Of a stretch of 64,000 nt of DNA, positions 1 to 12,814 are shown one piece after another. The notes below the pieces were generated by a model. That model was given only the letters and a program-made list of their open reading frames with translations. It was not told the DNA's origin and ran no database searches. The first letter of the stretch is position 1; each line of letters begins with the position of its first letter. The stretch lies in the NCBI GenBank assembly GCA_017506865.1, contig JAFCMP010000212.1, forward strand, positions 930,001-994,000, given 5' to 3'. The translations under genes and the position numbers were made by a program. Origin of the DNA: Tribonema minus. Lineage: Eukaryota > Sar > Xanthophyceae > Tribonematales > Tribonemataceae.

Positions 1-13
1 CCTGCCTCCGCAG

Positions 14-2100
14 GCAAACGAGGGGCGCCTCAAGCTTTCCCCAGGCGGCTATACGAGCTGCTACAAGAGGAGGATGCGAGTGTAGTGTCATGGATCAAGA
101 ATGGAGAGGGCTTCATCATCAACGACATGGACACATTCGTCAACACGACGTTGGTGAAATACTTTCAACGTAAGCGACTGCACGCATAGCTGATGCTTGG
201 CAGATGATCATGTGTTCCGCGTTGCCTATTCAACTGGCGGTCACTCAAGTCGCATGTCTTGACGAGTATGTGTTTGCCGTCGCCAACCCGCAGACAACAA
301 GTACACGAGCTTCCAGCGGCAGTGCAACTTGTACGGCTTCAGGAAGATCACCAGGGGCCCTGATGCAGGCATGTACATACACGAGCACTTCAAGAAGGGC
401 AGACTTGAAGATCTGGTCAAGGTGCGTCGACCCAAGCTCTATGTCGCCACCAGTGACCGCCCTGCTACCTGCGAGCTCAGCTCAGCCAGCCGTCCCGCCA
501 CCGGTGCTGACGCCGCTGCGGGCGTAGCCAGCTATCTGCCCGTGAGCCGCGAGCGGATGCCTGCTACGGGCGCTGCACGCGACGTTTCACGGCAGCGCAG
601 TGGCGGCGGCGGCGGCAGCGAGGCGGACAGCAATGGCAGCAGCTGCTCGATGGACGCTGGCAGCAGCACGTGGCGGCGCGCTGCTAAGCGGCGGTGGCCG
701 CATGACGCGCAGGACTTCGGCAGCTGCGCTAGTGGCTACGGCGGCGGGTGGGGCGGGTCGCTGGTGGACGGCAGCGGCCGCGGTCAGGCTGAACTTGAAC
801 TTGAACTTCTCGCCGCAGAGCCAGCGCTCAGCTGCTTCGGTCAACGGCGGCACGGCGCGGCAGCGCCCGCGGCAGCGCGCGCCGACAGCCCTTTCACCGC
901 CATGACCGCCGCCGCTGCTGCCGCCGCCATGAGCCGCAGCAGCGCCATGGGCGTGAGCCTGCTGCCAACAGCGCCTGCCCCCGCTGTGCGCGCGGACGCA
1001 GACTACGGCGGCAAACGACGACGCGGCAGCTTCGCCAGCTGCAGCACCGCGCCGCCACTGCTGCGCGCCCCGCATGCGGTCCGGCAGCAGCTGCTGCACA
1101 GCGGCATGGATCCCCATGGCACGTCAGGCTACGCCAGCAGCAAACTCTGCGCCGCCGCACCAGCCACCAGCAGCAGCAGCGCCCACATGCACAGCAGCTC
1201 ACCAGCGCTCCGGTCGACTGCAGCGCCGTCGCTGCTGCCCGGCGCGTCTCTCGTCGGCAGCCCTGCCAGCAGCGGCGGCGGCGGCAGCAGCAGCGGCACG
1301 AGGAAGCTGCCGCTGGCGTCGCTGGACCCCAGCGCCGACGTCTTCGGCCTGTTCGTGCCGGCGTTTGTGAACGCGTGCGGCGAGGGCGAGACGAGCGCCG
1401 CGGCCGTGCGCCGCCACTCCGAGCAGGCGTGCCTCATGGAGTCGCTGCTCGCCGGCTCGCCGCTGTTCGGCGACAACTTCAATGGTGACAACTTCAACTT
1501 CAACTTTGACGGCGGCGGCGGCGCGGGCAGCGACATGGACGTCATCGGCGGCATGGACGCGTGCACGAAGCCCGACGCCTCGCCGCCACCGTACGCGCCA
1601 TTGCAGCAGCATGAGTCGCGCGGCGGCGCGAGCTCGCGCGACGCGCCGCCGTCGCCACTGCCGCGGCAGCTGGACGCCGCCGTGGCAGCGCTCCACGCGC
1701 AGCAGCGGCGGCAGCTGCCGGCGGCGTGGCAGCAGCTGGTGGCGGAGGTGCTGTCGCCGCCGTCGCCACTGCCGCTGCGGGAGGATGCGGCGTGCGCCGT
1801 GCAGCAGCCGCAGCATCCGTGGATGAGGCACGCGGCGCCGCGGGATGTCGAGCGCGCGCCGTACGGGCATCAACGGCAGCAGCAAGAGGAGCAGCAGCAG
1901 GCTCAGCAGCACGAGCAGCAGCAGCAATACCAGCAGCACTGCTCAGCAGAGGTCAGCAGGAGAGCGTCGGCGCCGTGCGGCGACGCGCAGCTCACGGCGC
2001 ACACGGGCGCTGCACTCGAGGCCTCCGCCGAGCTGCAGCGCATGTACCGCCAGCAGCATGTGGCGGCACAGGCGCTCGGGTACAGCGTGCTGGTGTCAGT

Positions 2101-2133
<33 letters not shown>

Positions 2134-2232
2134 CCATGATGACCGCCCCGGGCACTCGCCGACAGAGAGCGAGAGCGCCATGCGACGTCGGGCGTACGCG
2201 CTGCAGGAGCAGATCCGCACGCTGCAGGAGAG
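14..2232 (+). CDS. Heat shock factor-type transcription factor, partial (5' end outside window, 3' exons unresolved)
   Basis: Two exons are visible. Exon 14-169 follows a CAG acceptor and ends TTTCAAC before GTAAGC. Exon 294-2232 follows CGCAG. Phase 1 joins them to give YFQHNKYTSFQRQCNLYGF, the recognition-helix region of the HSF winged-helix DNA-binding domain, preceded by RRLYELLQ and SWIKNGEGF and followed by the wing (MYIHEHFKKGRLEDLVK, then VRRPKLY). HSF proteins bind inverted nGAAn repeats and activate stress genes in the nucleus. The tail of about 600 residues is low complexity: Gly/Ser and Ala runs, several poly-Gln runs (11 Gln near 2100-2132) and an NFNFNF stretch. The last residues (ALQEQIRTLQER) look like the start of a coiled coil cut by a donor (GAGAG before GTGCGT at 2233). 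If that intron is retained, the frame stops at 2266. The DNA-binding domain call is firm; the 3' end is not, and downstream exons were not found. Confidence 0.85.
2099..2132 (+). repeat. CAG trinucleotide repeat coding poly-Gln
   Basis: About 11 tandem CAG codons inside the HSF exon, coding an uninterrupted Gln run. Further interrupted CAG/CAA runs lie at about 1876-1938. Length polymorphism is likely. Confidence 0.9.
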
Positions 2233-2266
2233 GTGCGTAGTGGGCAAGGTTGGTAGGGCTAAGTAG

Positions 2267-3180
2267 GGTAGCGCGGTTGGTGCACTTGCAAGGCGCTTGC
2301 GCCGCAATCATGTCCTGTGTTCATGTGGACAATCCTGAGTGACACTGAAACATTGACACTTTCGCTAGCGGCAGCGGCAGCAATAGCAGCAGCAGAAGCA
2401 GCAGCGTCATCGATGCACTGGACACATGCGATCGACGATGTGTCATGCAGCACAACCTGCTGTGCTGCTGATGTTGCAGTGTTCATGCCTCGGCACTCAT
2501 TGATGAAAGCAACAAGTCGCTGCGGAGGTGGCCGCGCAAGCAGTGTTGTAAACACATGGACAGCTCTGTTGTAAACATCTTTTGTCTGACATTTGCATGT
2601 TGCAACGAAGCAGAATGTACACGAAGTGGTGAGTATTCAGGGTCGCTGCCTGACATGGTACTTCACATCGTCAGCATTGTTGGCGCTGCCTCGCTGGTGG
2701 ACGCCATTGCTCCACCAAGTGATCAGCCTGATGCACAGCTTCAACTCGAACTTGCAGCAGCGCTCCGGCTACCGCACTCAGACAAAAATCACCACATGCT
2801 CATGCATTACCAGACTGGGTCAAGCACGTCTGTTGTGCATGCGCTCTGTTTGTGATCTGTGATCGTGGCAGCCTCGTTGGTTTGAGCACTGTTTACACAA
2901 TGTAGCATACAAGGCGCAGCTTCTGCAAGGTCTGAGCCAGTTGTGATGGCTGGCCAAGCCTTACTTTCACTGACTTTAGAAACCGTTGCGCTTACTGTTT
3001 CAGCTACATCAACAGCTATGCGAAGTGTGTCTCAGGAGCGGTTGCCTGTGATGCTCGACAGGCAACCGTCACAGCTTGGTAGGTGCAATCGTGTAGAACT
3101 GCACCAGAGAGGAGGGGTCAATTGTGTGCTGGCACGTGTTTGAGCGCGTGCAGCCAAACATCTCTCATGCATTCTGCGGT
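2267..3180. other. Non-coding stretch after the HSF exon
   Basis: No exon was recognised. It holds a GCAGCAGCAG-type low-complexity patch (2370-2405). It is either an HSF intron or the 3' flank; the sequence does not decide. Confidence 0.4.
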
Positions 3181-3199
3181 ATTTTGAAAATGCAGGTGG

Positions 3200-3730
3200 G
3201 GCTCCGCCAACTGCGCGCAGCAGAGCCGCTGGACCCTGCCGCGGTGGAGCAGCAGTGCTCAGCCGGCAGCGCAGCAGTCGCCCGCGCCAGCGAACGCGCC
3301 GCCCCGCGACGGCAGCATCAGCGCCTGAGCGCTGCTGCTGCTGCTGCTGCCGCCGCTGAGACGCCCTGGTGTGCTGGCGGCGGCTGTGGCGGCGATGCAC
3401 GTAAGCTGAGCGCGCAGGTCGCAGCAGCAGCAGCAGCAGCAGCAGCAGTGCTCAGTCTGGCGTGTGCATCAGCGCCTGAGTGCTGCTGCCGCTGAGACGC
3501 CCTGGTGTGCCGGCGGCGGCGGCGCCGATGCGCTTGAGTTGAGCACTGAGGTGGCAGCTGCAGCAGCAGCAGCAGTGCTCAGCTCGGCGCGTGTGCATGT
3601 AAGCCGCTGAGACGCCCTGGTGCCGGCGGCGGCGGCGGCGCCGACGCGCTTGAGTTGAGCGCTGAGGTAGCAGCAGCAGCAGCAGCAGCAGCGCTCAGTC
3701 TGGCGGGTGCATGCGGGCCGCCGGCGCCCG
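3200..3730. repeat. Triplicated GC-rich repeat with (CAG/CTG)n microsatellites
   Basis: Three direct, unequal copies carry the marker GCTGAGACGCCCTGGTG at about 3355, 3493 and 3606. Each is followed by GGCGGCGGC-type sequence, a TTGAGC(A/G)CTGAGGT segment and a (GCA)n run of 5-10 units, then a CTCAG(T/C) segment. All frames on both strands read as Ala/Gln/Cys-rich simple sequence, which explains the many open frames. It could include an exon of the upstream HSF gene, but no splice-compatible join was found. Confidence 0.7.
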
Positions 3731-6166
3731 CGCGCACGCGTACCAGCACGGCAGTCACATCGCTGTGCAGCGTGCAGCGGCGCACCCGCTGCCACTGCGT
3801 TCCTCCCGCGCAGTCTCCACCGGTGTCATTGAGCACGGGCAGTAGGACTGTCGAGACTGCGCAGCGCAGTTCATGTGCCGATCAGCAGTTTTCGTCGTTT
3901 GCCCTTAGGTTAGGGCCCCCACCGCCAGCAAACTGCTTACAGCAGCGCATCGAGGGGAGTGATGGGGGAGGGGAAGCGGCATCGCCGCTCTGAGCAGCGA
4001 CGCAGTGCCGACGCAGTGTTGAAGTGCGCGCACTCAGTGTTGAAGTTCACGCGCTCATGTTATTAGCTCACCTCGGGCATACCCGAGTGCTTCACAGCAG
4101 CAGCCCTTGCCCAAGCATCCTGCGCAACGGTTTAGGAGCGAGAGTGATAGAGGCGGCGCATGCGCAATCGGCGCAAGGAATCGAGTCGGGGAGCGACTGC
4201 CACCGTGTAGCGCTTGGCATGTTGCATCCGTCCCCCCGAGCGCTTCAAGGAATGCCGGGGCTCCTGAGCAAAGGGGGGACTACATATGCGCCCCCTGTTG
4301 ATGGGCGGCGATAGTAAATCATCATTGGTGTAGCACACGTGGGTAATGGCTCTATGTGGACTTGCAGAAAGCTCTGTTGACTTCATAATCCTTACATCGA
4401 CTCCTTGGCCACTGAAATGCATCTATGGTTCGCACGCGTGCCTGTTCTCGTGCTTCCTGGTGGCTCTGCATGCTGATTTCTGTCAGTATATGTTGCCTGG
4501 CTAGTGATGACAGGGGGTCACATGTAACTGTTCATCATGCGCAACTCACCGCGAGGGTTCCGGCACGCAGAGTAGAATCAGCGGACGCCAGCGGTCTGTG
4601 CCTGCAACGTACTACACATGTCACATAGCGTCATATCATTCGGAGGATCTGCAAAGGACGAATCAGGTGCCATCGGTGCGCGCACACTATGCCATGGACT
4701 CTTGTTGCACTGATGCAACCATCTGTGTAGCAAAATGTGCATGTATGCTCAACAGGTGAATTGGGTTTTTGCTGTGCTTAGCTCATGCACTTACCACGTT
4801 GCGTGTAGGTCCTGGGCCCTTGCTGCCTTCATGTAATCAATCAAGAGATGATGTGTAGACTGTGCAGTAGGACGCGGTAGAATATGGTGCGCAAGCTTTG
4901 AAGGACGCAATGCTTGAATTTACTCCAAGGTTCTTGTTCATAAAAACCACCAGCACCAGCATGTACTTTGCATAGGCAGCCCACAGACGGTGTGTACAGA
5001 TGGCAGTAGTAGGCAACTGTAGCATTAGGCTCGCTACAAGGAAGCATTAACTTCCGTAAGGTATCATGCATGCCCATTCCTACTTTCAAACCTCCTTCCA
5101 TTTGCCCCATTGAAAAGCGTGCTTCATGACCGTCAACGCGAGGGCGGTTCTGCATGAAAAGGGCACTCTGTCAGGGCCCTCACAAGAAGCCCAACATCCC
5201 TTGCAAATGTTTCTATGACATAACGTGGGCTGCATCGATGGCTCGTCGCAAGCAGTTGCATATCTATGGGCAGCCAAACAAGCTCATGGAACCCAACAAT
5301 CTGCCAGTGCCACTCTCCGGACCATTTTGTGATGTAACTTCAAATTGAAGCTTTGCTGAGCTGTGTGATGCATCCAGTGCTGACTGACTGCATGAGGGTT
5401 CGTCCTTCCGTGTGCTGCCTTGCGCGTGCAGCACGGAGGTCTACACAGTGCCACGCCTCATGATTGGGTGCAACAGACATGTATATAGCACACAGCATGC
5501 AAGATCATTGTCGCACCAGCCGGCGCGCTAGCAAACACGGTGGTGTCAATTGGTCCAAAAGACTTGTTGCATTGATGCATTCACATGCCTGGTATGATGT
5601 GTGGGCACTCGGCCGGGTGTTTGCAATCTTGCACTTCCATGCTACTAAAGTGTGATGCGTGCAATATTTTGCAGACTATGTCATGCTGGCGTGCTCTGTA
5701 CTGGCCATGCACATCTGCCTAGGGGTGGCCACACACAACTTGAAGTACAATGAAACCAACACAGAATCGCTCGCTTGACCCCCTTTCCGGCTGGCATGTG
5801 ATAGCGTCTCAATGCTGATACTTGTCCGACCGCTTGAGAGAATTTGGCATGCACACGGCAACAAGCGCGCGGCAACTCCCACTACACGCAGACAGGATCG
5901 AACATGGCAGTTTCCCGCAGTGCTGATCCTCACCTAGTTTACTTCTTACAGTACTACGACCTTGCAAAACCGCATCCCATGACCGCGAGCTTTGTGAAAT
6001 GTGAAGGCCTCGATACCGCTGTTCTGACTCTCCGTAGTGCCCGGCTATGGAAGCACATATGTGACTATGGGTGGCGAAGGGCCTGGCTGTTGTCTTCGGA
6101 GAACAGAATACATAACGTTCGGCGTTGCGACACCAGTGTCCGCTGCAGCCATGACATTCGGCACTC
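3731..6166. other. Intergenic region, no gene seen
   Basis: No reading frame with recognisable protein or splice-consistent exons. It separates the 3' side of the HSF gene from the 3' end of glycosyltransferase-like gene A (convergent arrangement). Confidence 0.5.
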
Positions 6167-9100
6167 TTAGGGGCACTGTCCATTGGGGCGCACGGGCAAG
6201 AAGTCCTGGCTCTCGTACTCGTTCTTTGCCGTGGCGACGTCGTACATGTTGCGGTGCGAGTGCCACAGGCAGTAGTGCTTGGACTTGGACAGCTCGTAGT
6301 CCTGCGCAGGGGGAAAAAAAAGCACAATACGCCAGTCACATGTGTAGTACGCATAATTAGGATACCATAGCAGCCTTAGGGTTAGAGTTAGGCTTAAGTA
6401 GATTCAAGAGTTAGGGTTAGGGATGGGGTTAGGATCAGGGCTGACCCTAGTCGAACCCTCAGCCTAGCCTAGTCCTATGACCTAAATCGTGACCTTGACC
6501 CTAATGCCTGCAGCCTGAGGGCCGCAGACCTGTGGAGATTGCCGTGGCACCAGCTAACAGCAGGCAAACCGACCTACCAGCTGCATGTGTTGCTCGCGCA
6601 AGCAATACAGCAACTCGATCCAAACTGATATGTCCGGCAAGTCAGGCGTGCCTGCCAGTGCTGCTCGGTAGACTGCTTTTGTGCATACATCGTTGCGCCA
6701 GTCAGGGGCTCCAGCTGAATTGACAGTTGTAAAATGCACTTGAAAAGGCGGCACTGATCTACTTCAGAATCCCCGTGGCTTCTGCTTTTCAACGAGAGCG
6801 TTGCAATACTTGAAGAACTTGAAGCATCCCGCTCAAGTGCTTCACAGTATGCACCTGTGTACGTGTGTACCACATTGCATGCCATTGGACGGTGCCTCGG
6901 GATTTGACCACAATCATGAGCACACCCCCGGGGCGGCTACCGGGAGGCGCTGGTGGCAGTGGACAACCAGGTACGTACTGAAGAGTGTGTTTGCACATGC
7001 GCAGGATGTCCCGGCGGGGAAACCGTGCACAGGCTCAATGCCAGCATATGTGTTGGACATGTTGCGGTGCAGGACAGCCAAAGGGTTTCCACCCCTCAAG
7101 CGGAAGGCAATGAAGCGATTGAACTCGAAATACTTTCTTTACTTTGGCTTGAAGGGCGAAAACCCCATGAAAAACGCAACATATGCAACTCCTGTACACA
7201 TGCGCTGTGTCAAACGTGCAACACATGCGCTATCTACACTATCAAACGGTCACACCGCCAAGGCAACTACAGATGGGCTTCCAGGAAGTACTTCGTCGTT
7301 TGAGTGGTTGTCGTCGAGACACTTTCAGACTGTCACGAGATTCCGCAGTTCCATACAGCAAGCTTGAATACCTCTCATCTGGGCTTTTTTGCGCCCCTGA
7401 GCAAGAACTGATATCAAGTACACAACCAGGGAGGTATGTATTAACGCAGTGCATACATACATACCTGGACGCGCCCCAGCAGCCAAAACTCGCATTCCAT
7501 GCGATCCTGAGTGCCCCTGTAGCTCCAAATGTCAGGGGCTTCTGCAGCCACGCTCGCCTGAAATCAAGCGAGCGTCGCAGAGCAAGAGCAGCAACGTGAG
7601 CAGCCAACTTCAAGATGTGCCGCCGTGCTCACGCGTGGAAAAGTTGAGGTTGAGCCGCCAAGGCCCGGCCAGTATAAATTACAAATGCCAAGCTTATATG
7701 ACTATGTATACGCGTAGCTAATATGTATGCGTAACCCTAATAATGACGAACTGACCGCGGCGGGCGGACCAGTGCACGCGGAAAAACCTCCCACAGCAAC
7801 TTGTAAGTGAGCCATTGCAGGAAGGCTGCCCAGCCATGATGATTAATGCTTATGGGATGCCCTGCGTTATAGGCAACCAGTATCTGTTCAAGCAGTATGC
7901 TAAGTCAGCAGTATGAACCATCTTCACAGTTGATGCATATGTATATACCATATGCCTTGCACTTTTGCATGTTTATGAGCTTCAAGCATCTGCCATAGAC
8001 CTCAACACCTGCCCACTGAGCCACAGACACACAGGTGCTCAGCGGACACAAACTGCTGGTTCTCACAAGGCATATTCCTGAGCGGGCAGTCTGCTTGATG
8101 TGCGCATTCCAATACATTTACTGATGACATAGATTTGTGTTGTTTTATTTTGAAGCAAAGCGTCTGAATATGACTGAAGTACTTCCTACTTCGGAGATCT
8201 GAGGTGAGTGTGTTGCATGGCCACTGCAATCAGCTTCGTCACAACATTTAGAAGTGTCATGGCTGCCACTGTAGTCTGTGAGGACACTTGCAAAGCGCAT
8301 GTGTCGTAACCTAAGTTTCATTGTGCAACACATGGTGTGCCCTGTACCACCTGACGTAGCTCAGAGCATTGGCCATTTGAACTCAATGGTCTCATCTACC
8401 AGCTTATGTACCAGCTTATGTGACATATGTTGGACAGAGTCTGCGCCTAAAAGATGTCACTGGCATGCACCACTTCCCCTACCCCAACCTAACCCCTTTC
8501 CTGCCCAGTACCTCCAAGTATGACTACATGCCTACCTACCTTGGTCCACCAGAAGTTTCCCGAGTAGTGTACCGGGAAGCCATCGGGCCCTCCCTGCAGC
8601 TGACAGCCGCACGTCTCAAAACCCGCGCCAAATACATCGGCGAGGCATGTCTGCATGCACACGCATAAACAGAAAGCATGTGACAAAGGCTGAGGAACAG
8701 AAAGCAACATAGTCTTGAGGCAGCATGATAACAAAATTGTGTTTCTGTAAAGGAGTCTATATATGTAGCTGTCAACAGGCATGGGATCCTCGAGCAAGAT
8801 TGCCCTGAAGCAACATCATCTTCATGGTAACACAGCGTGCCAACAGTATCACCTCGAGGTGTCATATGATTGTTCGAATTTGTCAAACGTGGCATCCGGG
8901 AATTCCTGACCGCCACCAAGGCACAGAACGTGGGAAGGTGATGTTTTGGGAGTTTGCTGCCTTGGTCAGTGGATTGCCATTCCAGCAATTGCTGCCCAGC
9001 TGATCAGTTAAAGTGGTGTACCCGCGCACATCAAACACCAATTCCAAGTCATGGGTCTACATGCATATCATACAAAGTATCACGTGGGTCAGCATGCAGT

Positions 9101-12100
9101 CATCGTTGGCTGGCAACCGGCACGGCCCGTCTTGCAAGGGGCCTGCTGCATGTTCAATGCACCCTTTGCCATGATGGCAAAACAATTCTTGTCAGAAGGA
9201 CCTGTTCAGTACCCACAGACCGCGGTTTGGCACGAGCCGCAGTTTTTGCCGCCGTATGCACAGACTCTCAGGATCATGCCTTCAGCTGCAACTGCCAATA
9301 TGAGGTTGACTCGTGGCCGATTGCCGCAGCAGCGGCGACCACGGTTATTAGTGGTAGGCATGCAATTTGACGGCTAACCACACCTTGATCTTTTGATTCG
9401 TTTCCATGGCTGCTGCATACAAAGCGTATGGCTCACCTGCCAGTTGTCCACGAGGCAGAACATGAGGAGCTCCCGCCATTCACGTGCTAGCGGCCGCCTG
9501 TTGACACCCTGTGCGCAGCAGTGCACAAGCAAGCACTGCATCATGACCCAGCTCACTCTCACTACATACAATGATGGCAGGAAGCTGCCATACTAAATCA
9601 GCAGGCTGTTACAACTGCTGGCCGTTGTTACAACTGCTGACACAGAGTGTCCAGCCTTAAGGTCGCAACACACATGATCACGCAGCTTCCTGCCCCCTGG
9701 CCTGTGACAGCCTGTGCTCATTGTGCATGATGGGCTCCACTGCACACTGTCAACAAATATGCGTGACAACCTTCGGCCCCTGATGCTGTACCACACGAAC
9801 ACCGCGAGACATCAAGATTCAAGTGCTGTATTGATGACAACACCGGCTCGCAGTGCGGACAGCACAATAGAATTGCCCGGTAATGTGCATGTGCATGTGC
9901 TAGCAGCAACTTGAAGGGGCGCAGGCGCGATTACGCCTTTGCGATGTCAATAAACCCACAGTGGCGCAGCATCAGCCTGAAGTATAGTGTCAAGTCCCTT
10001 GCATACAGGTGCACATACTACTAGCATAGTGCCAGGGGGGCTGATCAGTGAAGATTCCAGTGAAGAGCGCACATGGCCACTGCAACAGCGCTCAGCAACT
10101 GAATGTATGTGAAGACATACACCCGGCTCGTCAGCACTGTGACTGCGCTCACACAAGGGCAGTAAAGAATGCTACTAGTATGAGCTGTGCTTCACCGGCG
10201 CCAGTCGTGTGCTGCCAGAAGTGAATCTGTTGTATTGTAGTCTGTTAACTGGCAAGCGTAACTGGCGTAACCGCCAAGCGCGCAAAGGCAGTGAGCATGC
10301 AAGTACCATCTGCTCCAACAGGCAATTGCTGTGTTAACAATGGCTGCACATGATTACATTTCTTTGCGTTTACCACGCATACGGTTGTTACCTTGGTGTG
10401 GATGTACAGCATGTTGGACTCTGGAAATATGCGTTTTGCATGGGTCTGGAGCGTGTGCAAGGTGGGAAACTCGAAGAAGTCCAGCTGCGAGGGCATGATA
10501 GGTTTGAGAGATGTCAAGAGGCGCGAAATGAGTGTTGATTGATAGACAACTGACTCATTGGAAATGCTTCCGAGAAGCTCAGAAAAGTGGTCACATTGGT
10601 CTGAGAGCCACGTGGTACTGCAGCAAAAAATTGTTGTGCCTTGCCCACCAGAATTGTTGCAGCTTTATGAGATGTATGTCATGGGATGACTGACATTTCA
10701 CTGCAAGGAATCGGGTACCGGCAACAACTGGCAAGGCAACAACTCATCATCGCTTCCTGCCTGTGAAGCACCACACTGTACCAGCGCAACATCATTGTGG
10801 CAGCAGTCAGGCTCGCTGGCAGCACACCATGTTCGAGCCTGAGACATGGCATAAACAATTGTTGATGGTCAATCATGTCAACACATTCACAAGCCTCAAC
10901 TGCATTGTGACTTTGCCATTCAGGCACTGGCATCTGCTGCCTATGCCTTCTGTGCAGCTTCAGACAAGGCAAGCTCGGCGTGCAGCATCGAGTCTACTTA
11001 GTAGTACTTGGTCTACACCTGCTGGTCGAGTGAGTGCGCCATTGCCATCAACCAGAATTGCAGACGCACCTCAGGAGTGTCAAAGATCAGGCTTAGCTTC
11101 CCGTCTTTCAGAAACTCTTGCGGCACAAGGGATACATCGCCTGCAATCACAGCGTGCAGGCAGCAGGCACTGCTTTGTGTGAGCGATGGACAAACCCCAG
11201 TTTCATGAGCATTTATCTTGATTCACATGCTGACGTATGATTGACGACTTCATCAATGGTGTCCTTGAGAAACGCAATGGCATGAACCCGCAACAGAAGA
11301 CAAAATGCGCACAGAAAGATCCCATAGTCAACAAGGCAGAGGCGCTTGGCAACGCCGTGGGTGTCGCTCAACATTTGGTTGTGACTCAGAGAGCATGGCA
11401 CTGCGTGCATGACATGCATGACATGCCCTGCGTTTTTACACGTGGGGTGGCCAACACAATGCAAGCGAAAAACATGATTACTATGGTCAGCATGTGTGCA
11501 TCCATGTACATGTAGAGTACATGCACTATATGCATACGCCACACCGCCAGCAGCTGGCTCAAAGTGCACAGAATGCACCTAAGCGCATGCTCACACCACG
11601 CAAATGCTGCTACCACTCCTGCAACTACGCCCACTACTCCCACCACTACCATTACTGCTCTTGAAAGCTATTGTAACACTCCGCAGCAGCAGCTCGAGTG
11701 CACTTCAGCCCCATTTCATGGACAATGATCCAAGTTCAAGTATGACTCGAGTGTATACTATTATGGTAATGTACATGTTGTTGCGACGGCACTGTGTGAC
11801 GAAGGGGAGGATCCATCATGCCTGCCTGATTTAGACTCACAACTATTGTATGCCATTGCTTAATCATGTTCTTCACCTTCGCCCTAGAGTTCTGCTTTGC
11901 TCACCTAGCACGCCCAGGAACAGATGATGCATCGAGTCCCATAGGCCCGAAGCTTTGATATGTTGGAGCTGCTCCCTGAGAATATCTGGCCCGGCTCCGC
12001 CCTCGGTCAGCGCTGCGTGCACGTAGACGAGGGTGTACTGCTTCTCCTTCTGAAGCGCCACTGCGGGAGTGTGCCAGTTGATCGGGTGACTGCTGTCAAA

Positions 12101-12256
12101 TAATACGTTTTCCGCACGTGTAAGCTTGCGTCCGACTCGGTCGAAGGCTGGCCATGACGATTGTAGGCGCTTGTGGTCTGGTTCATAAATATCAACGCAG
12201 AGGAGAAGCAGGAACGCTACACACGCGCACGCGATCATGATCTGCACTCGTGACAT
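6167..12256 (-). CDS. Putative type II membrane glycosyltransferase A (HTK/GNFWW type)
   Basis: Six minus-strand exons were located, all with GT-AG borders and matching phases: 12256-11905, 11140-11070, 10484-10392, 9508-9437, 8650-8540 and 6301-6167 (stop TAA). Joined they give 277 aa in frame. Start ATG 12256 is the first ATG of the open frame. Residues about 5-20 (IMIACACVAFLLLLCV) form an uncleaved signal anchor, so the product is probably a Golgi type II protein. Conserved-looking blocks in order: YTLVYVHAA, LREQLQHIKASGLWD, EFLKDGKLSLIFDTPE, FEFPTLHTLQ, MLYIHTK, LAREWRELLMFCL, HYSGNFWWTK, HYCLWHSHRNMYD. The YIHTK and YSGNFWW blocks are typical of a family of poorly characterised glycosyltransferase-like proteins; donor and acceptor are unknown. 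A further exon may lie in the 2.2-kb gap between exons 5 and 6, although the phases already fit. Intron 5 holds a SINE-like copy and another dispersed repeat. Confidence 0.75.
6374..6500. repeat. Degenerate interstitial telomere-type repeats
   Basis: Clustered TTAGGG variants (for example GAGTTAGGGTTAGGG) are followed by CCTAA-type variants in the opposite sense. They lie in the last intron of gene A. Confidence 0.7.
7084..7245. repeat. Dispersed repeat with internal inverted arms (copy 1)
   Basis: The segment 7084-7116 (GGGTTTCCACCCCTCAAGCG) and the reverse complement of 7142-7173 (GGTTTTCGCCCTTCAAGCC) pair imperfectly as a hairpin. The outer part to 7245 matches, in reverse orientation, 20709-20825 (shared TAGATAGCGCATGTG, TGCACGTTT, TGCATATGTTG). 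This suggests a hairpin MITE-like element inside the last detected intron of gene A. Confidence 0.55.
7292..7415 (+). mobile_element. SINE-like retroposon, diverged copy
   Basis: Contains the family core: GTTTGAGTGGTTGTCG, GACACTTTCAGACTGTCA, CATCTGGGCTTTTTTGCG and a GAACTGATATCAAGTAC end. Intronic in gene A. Confidence 0.6.
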
Positions 12257-12660
12257 CTCCAAAGGCCGTCTCCCAGCTGCTCAGTCAACGCTTAAGCGGT
12301 CGGCTTTAAGACGCAGTTGGCGTTGTGCAGTGAGGCGCAGCAGCAGGATCGCTCCTTAGCCGCTCTACGCTCTGCAGGCTGAGCGTTACGAGACGCACAG
12401 GCCTTTTGGACACATCAAAGGTGACCCGGGTCATGGTATGTCAACATGGCTGCAACAAGTGCTCCGAACGCTGTGCTACAGCTGCCGTGGTCGTGGTCGT
12501 GGTCGTTCAGACAGTTGCAAGCAGCACAATAGAGGAGCACACATACAGATACAGTCGCCAACAACAACATACTGCGAAAGGTTTACAGTTACGAAAGGAC
12601 CCTGAGACGACCGGTCAGGGCTAAAACCACCACAACATGCACTCTTCAGAAGTATGTTGG

Positions 12661-12814
12661 TGGATCCGAGATGCCATTTGGCGGCGGCGGCGTTTGAGTG
12701 GTTGTCGTTGAGACACTTTCAGACTGTCACACGACATGTAGATTCCGTACAGCAAGCTTCAAGTTAGATGCCATTCATCTGGGCTTTTTCGCGCCCTGAG
12801 CGAGAATTAATAAC
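12661..12814 (+). mobile_element. SINE-like retroposon, longest copy, 11-bp target duplication
   Basis: The body is flanked by AAGTATGTTGG at 12650-12660 and 12815-12825. It starts TGGATCCGAGATGCC, has a tRNA box A-like GTTTGAGTGGTTGTCG and a weak box B-like GTAGATTCC, and ends GAGAATTAATAAC. Length is 154 bp with no coding potential. The target duplication length differs between copies, as expected for target-primed retroposition. Confidence 0.75.

Noticed and set aside
781..1513. Heat shock elements formed by GTTGAAGTTC-type motifs
   Set aside because: HSF sites need GAAnnTTC spacing. These motifs have GAAGTTC or GAAGTTGAA spacing, so they do not fit.
587..1939. Several minus- and alternative-frame ORFs of 100-246 codons across the HSF exon
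   Set aside because: Shadows of a GC- and CAG-rich exon. Only the HSF frame joins a recognised domain.
6540..6780. Candidate missing exon of gene A (minus, CAG before CTGGAGCCCCTGACTGGC)
   Set aside because: No family motif and no donor giving a sensible end; left out of the model.
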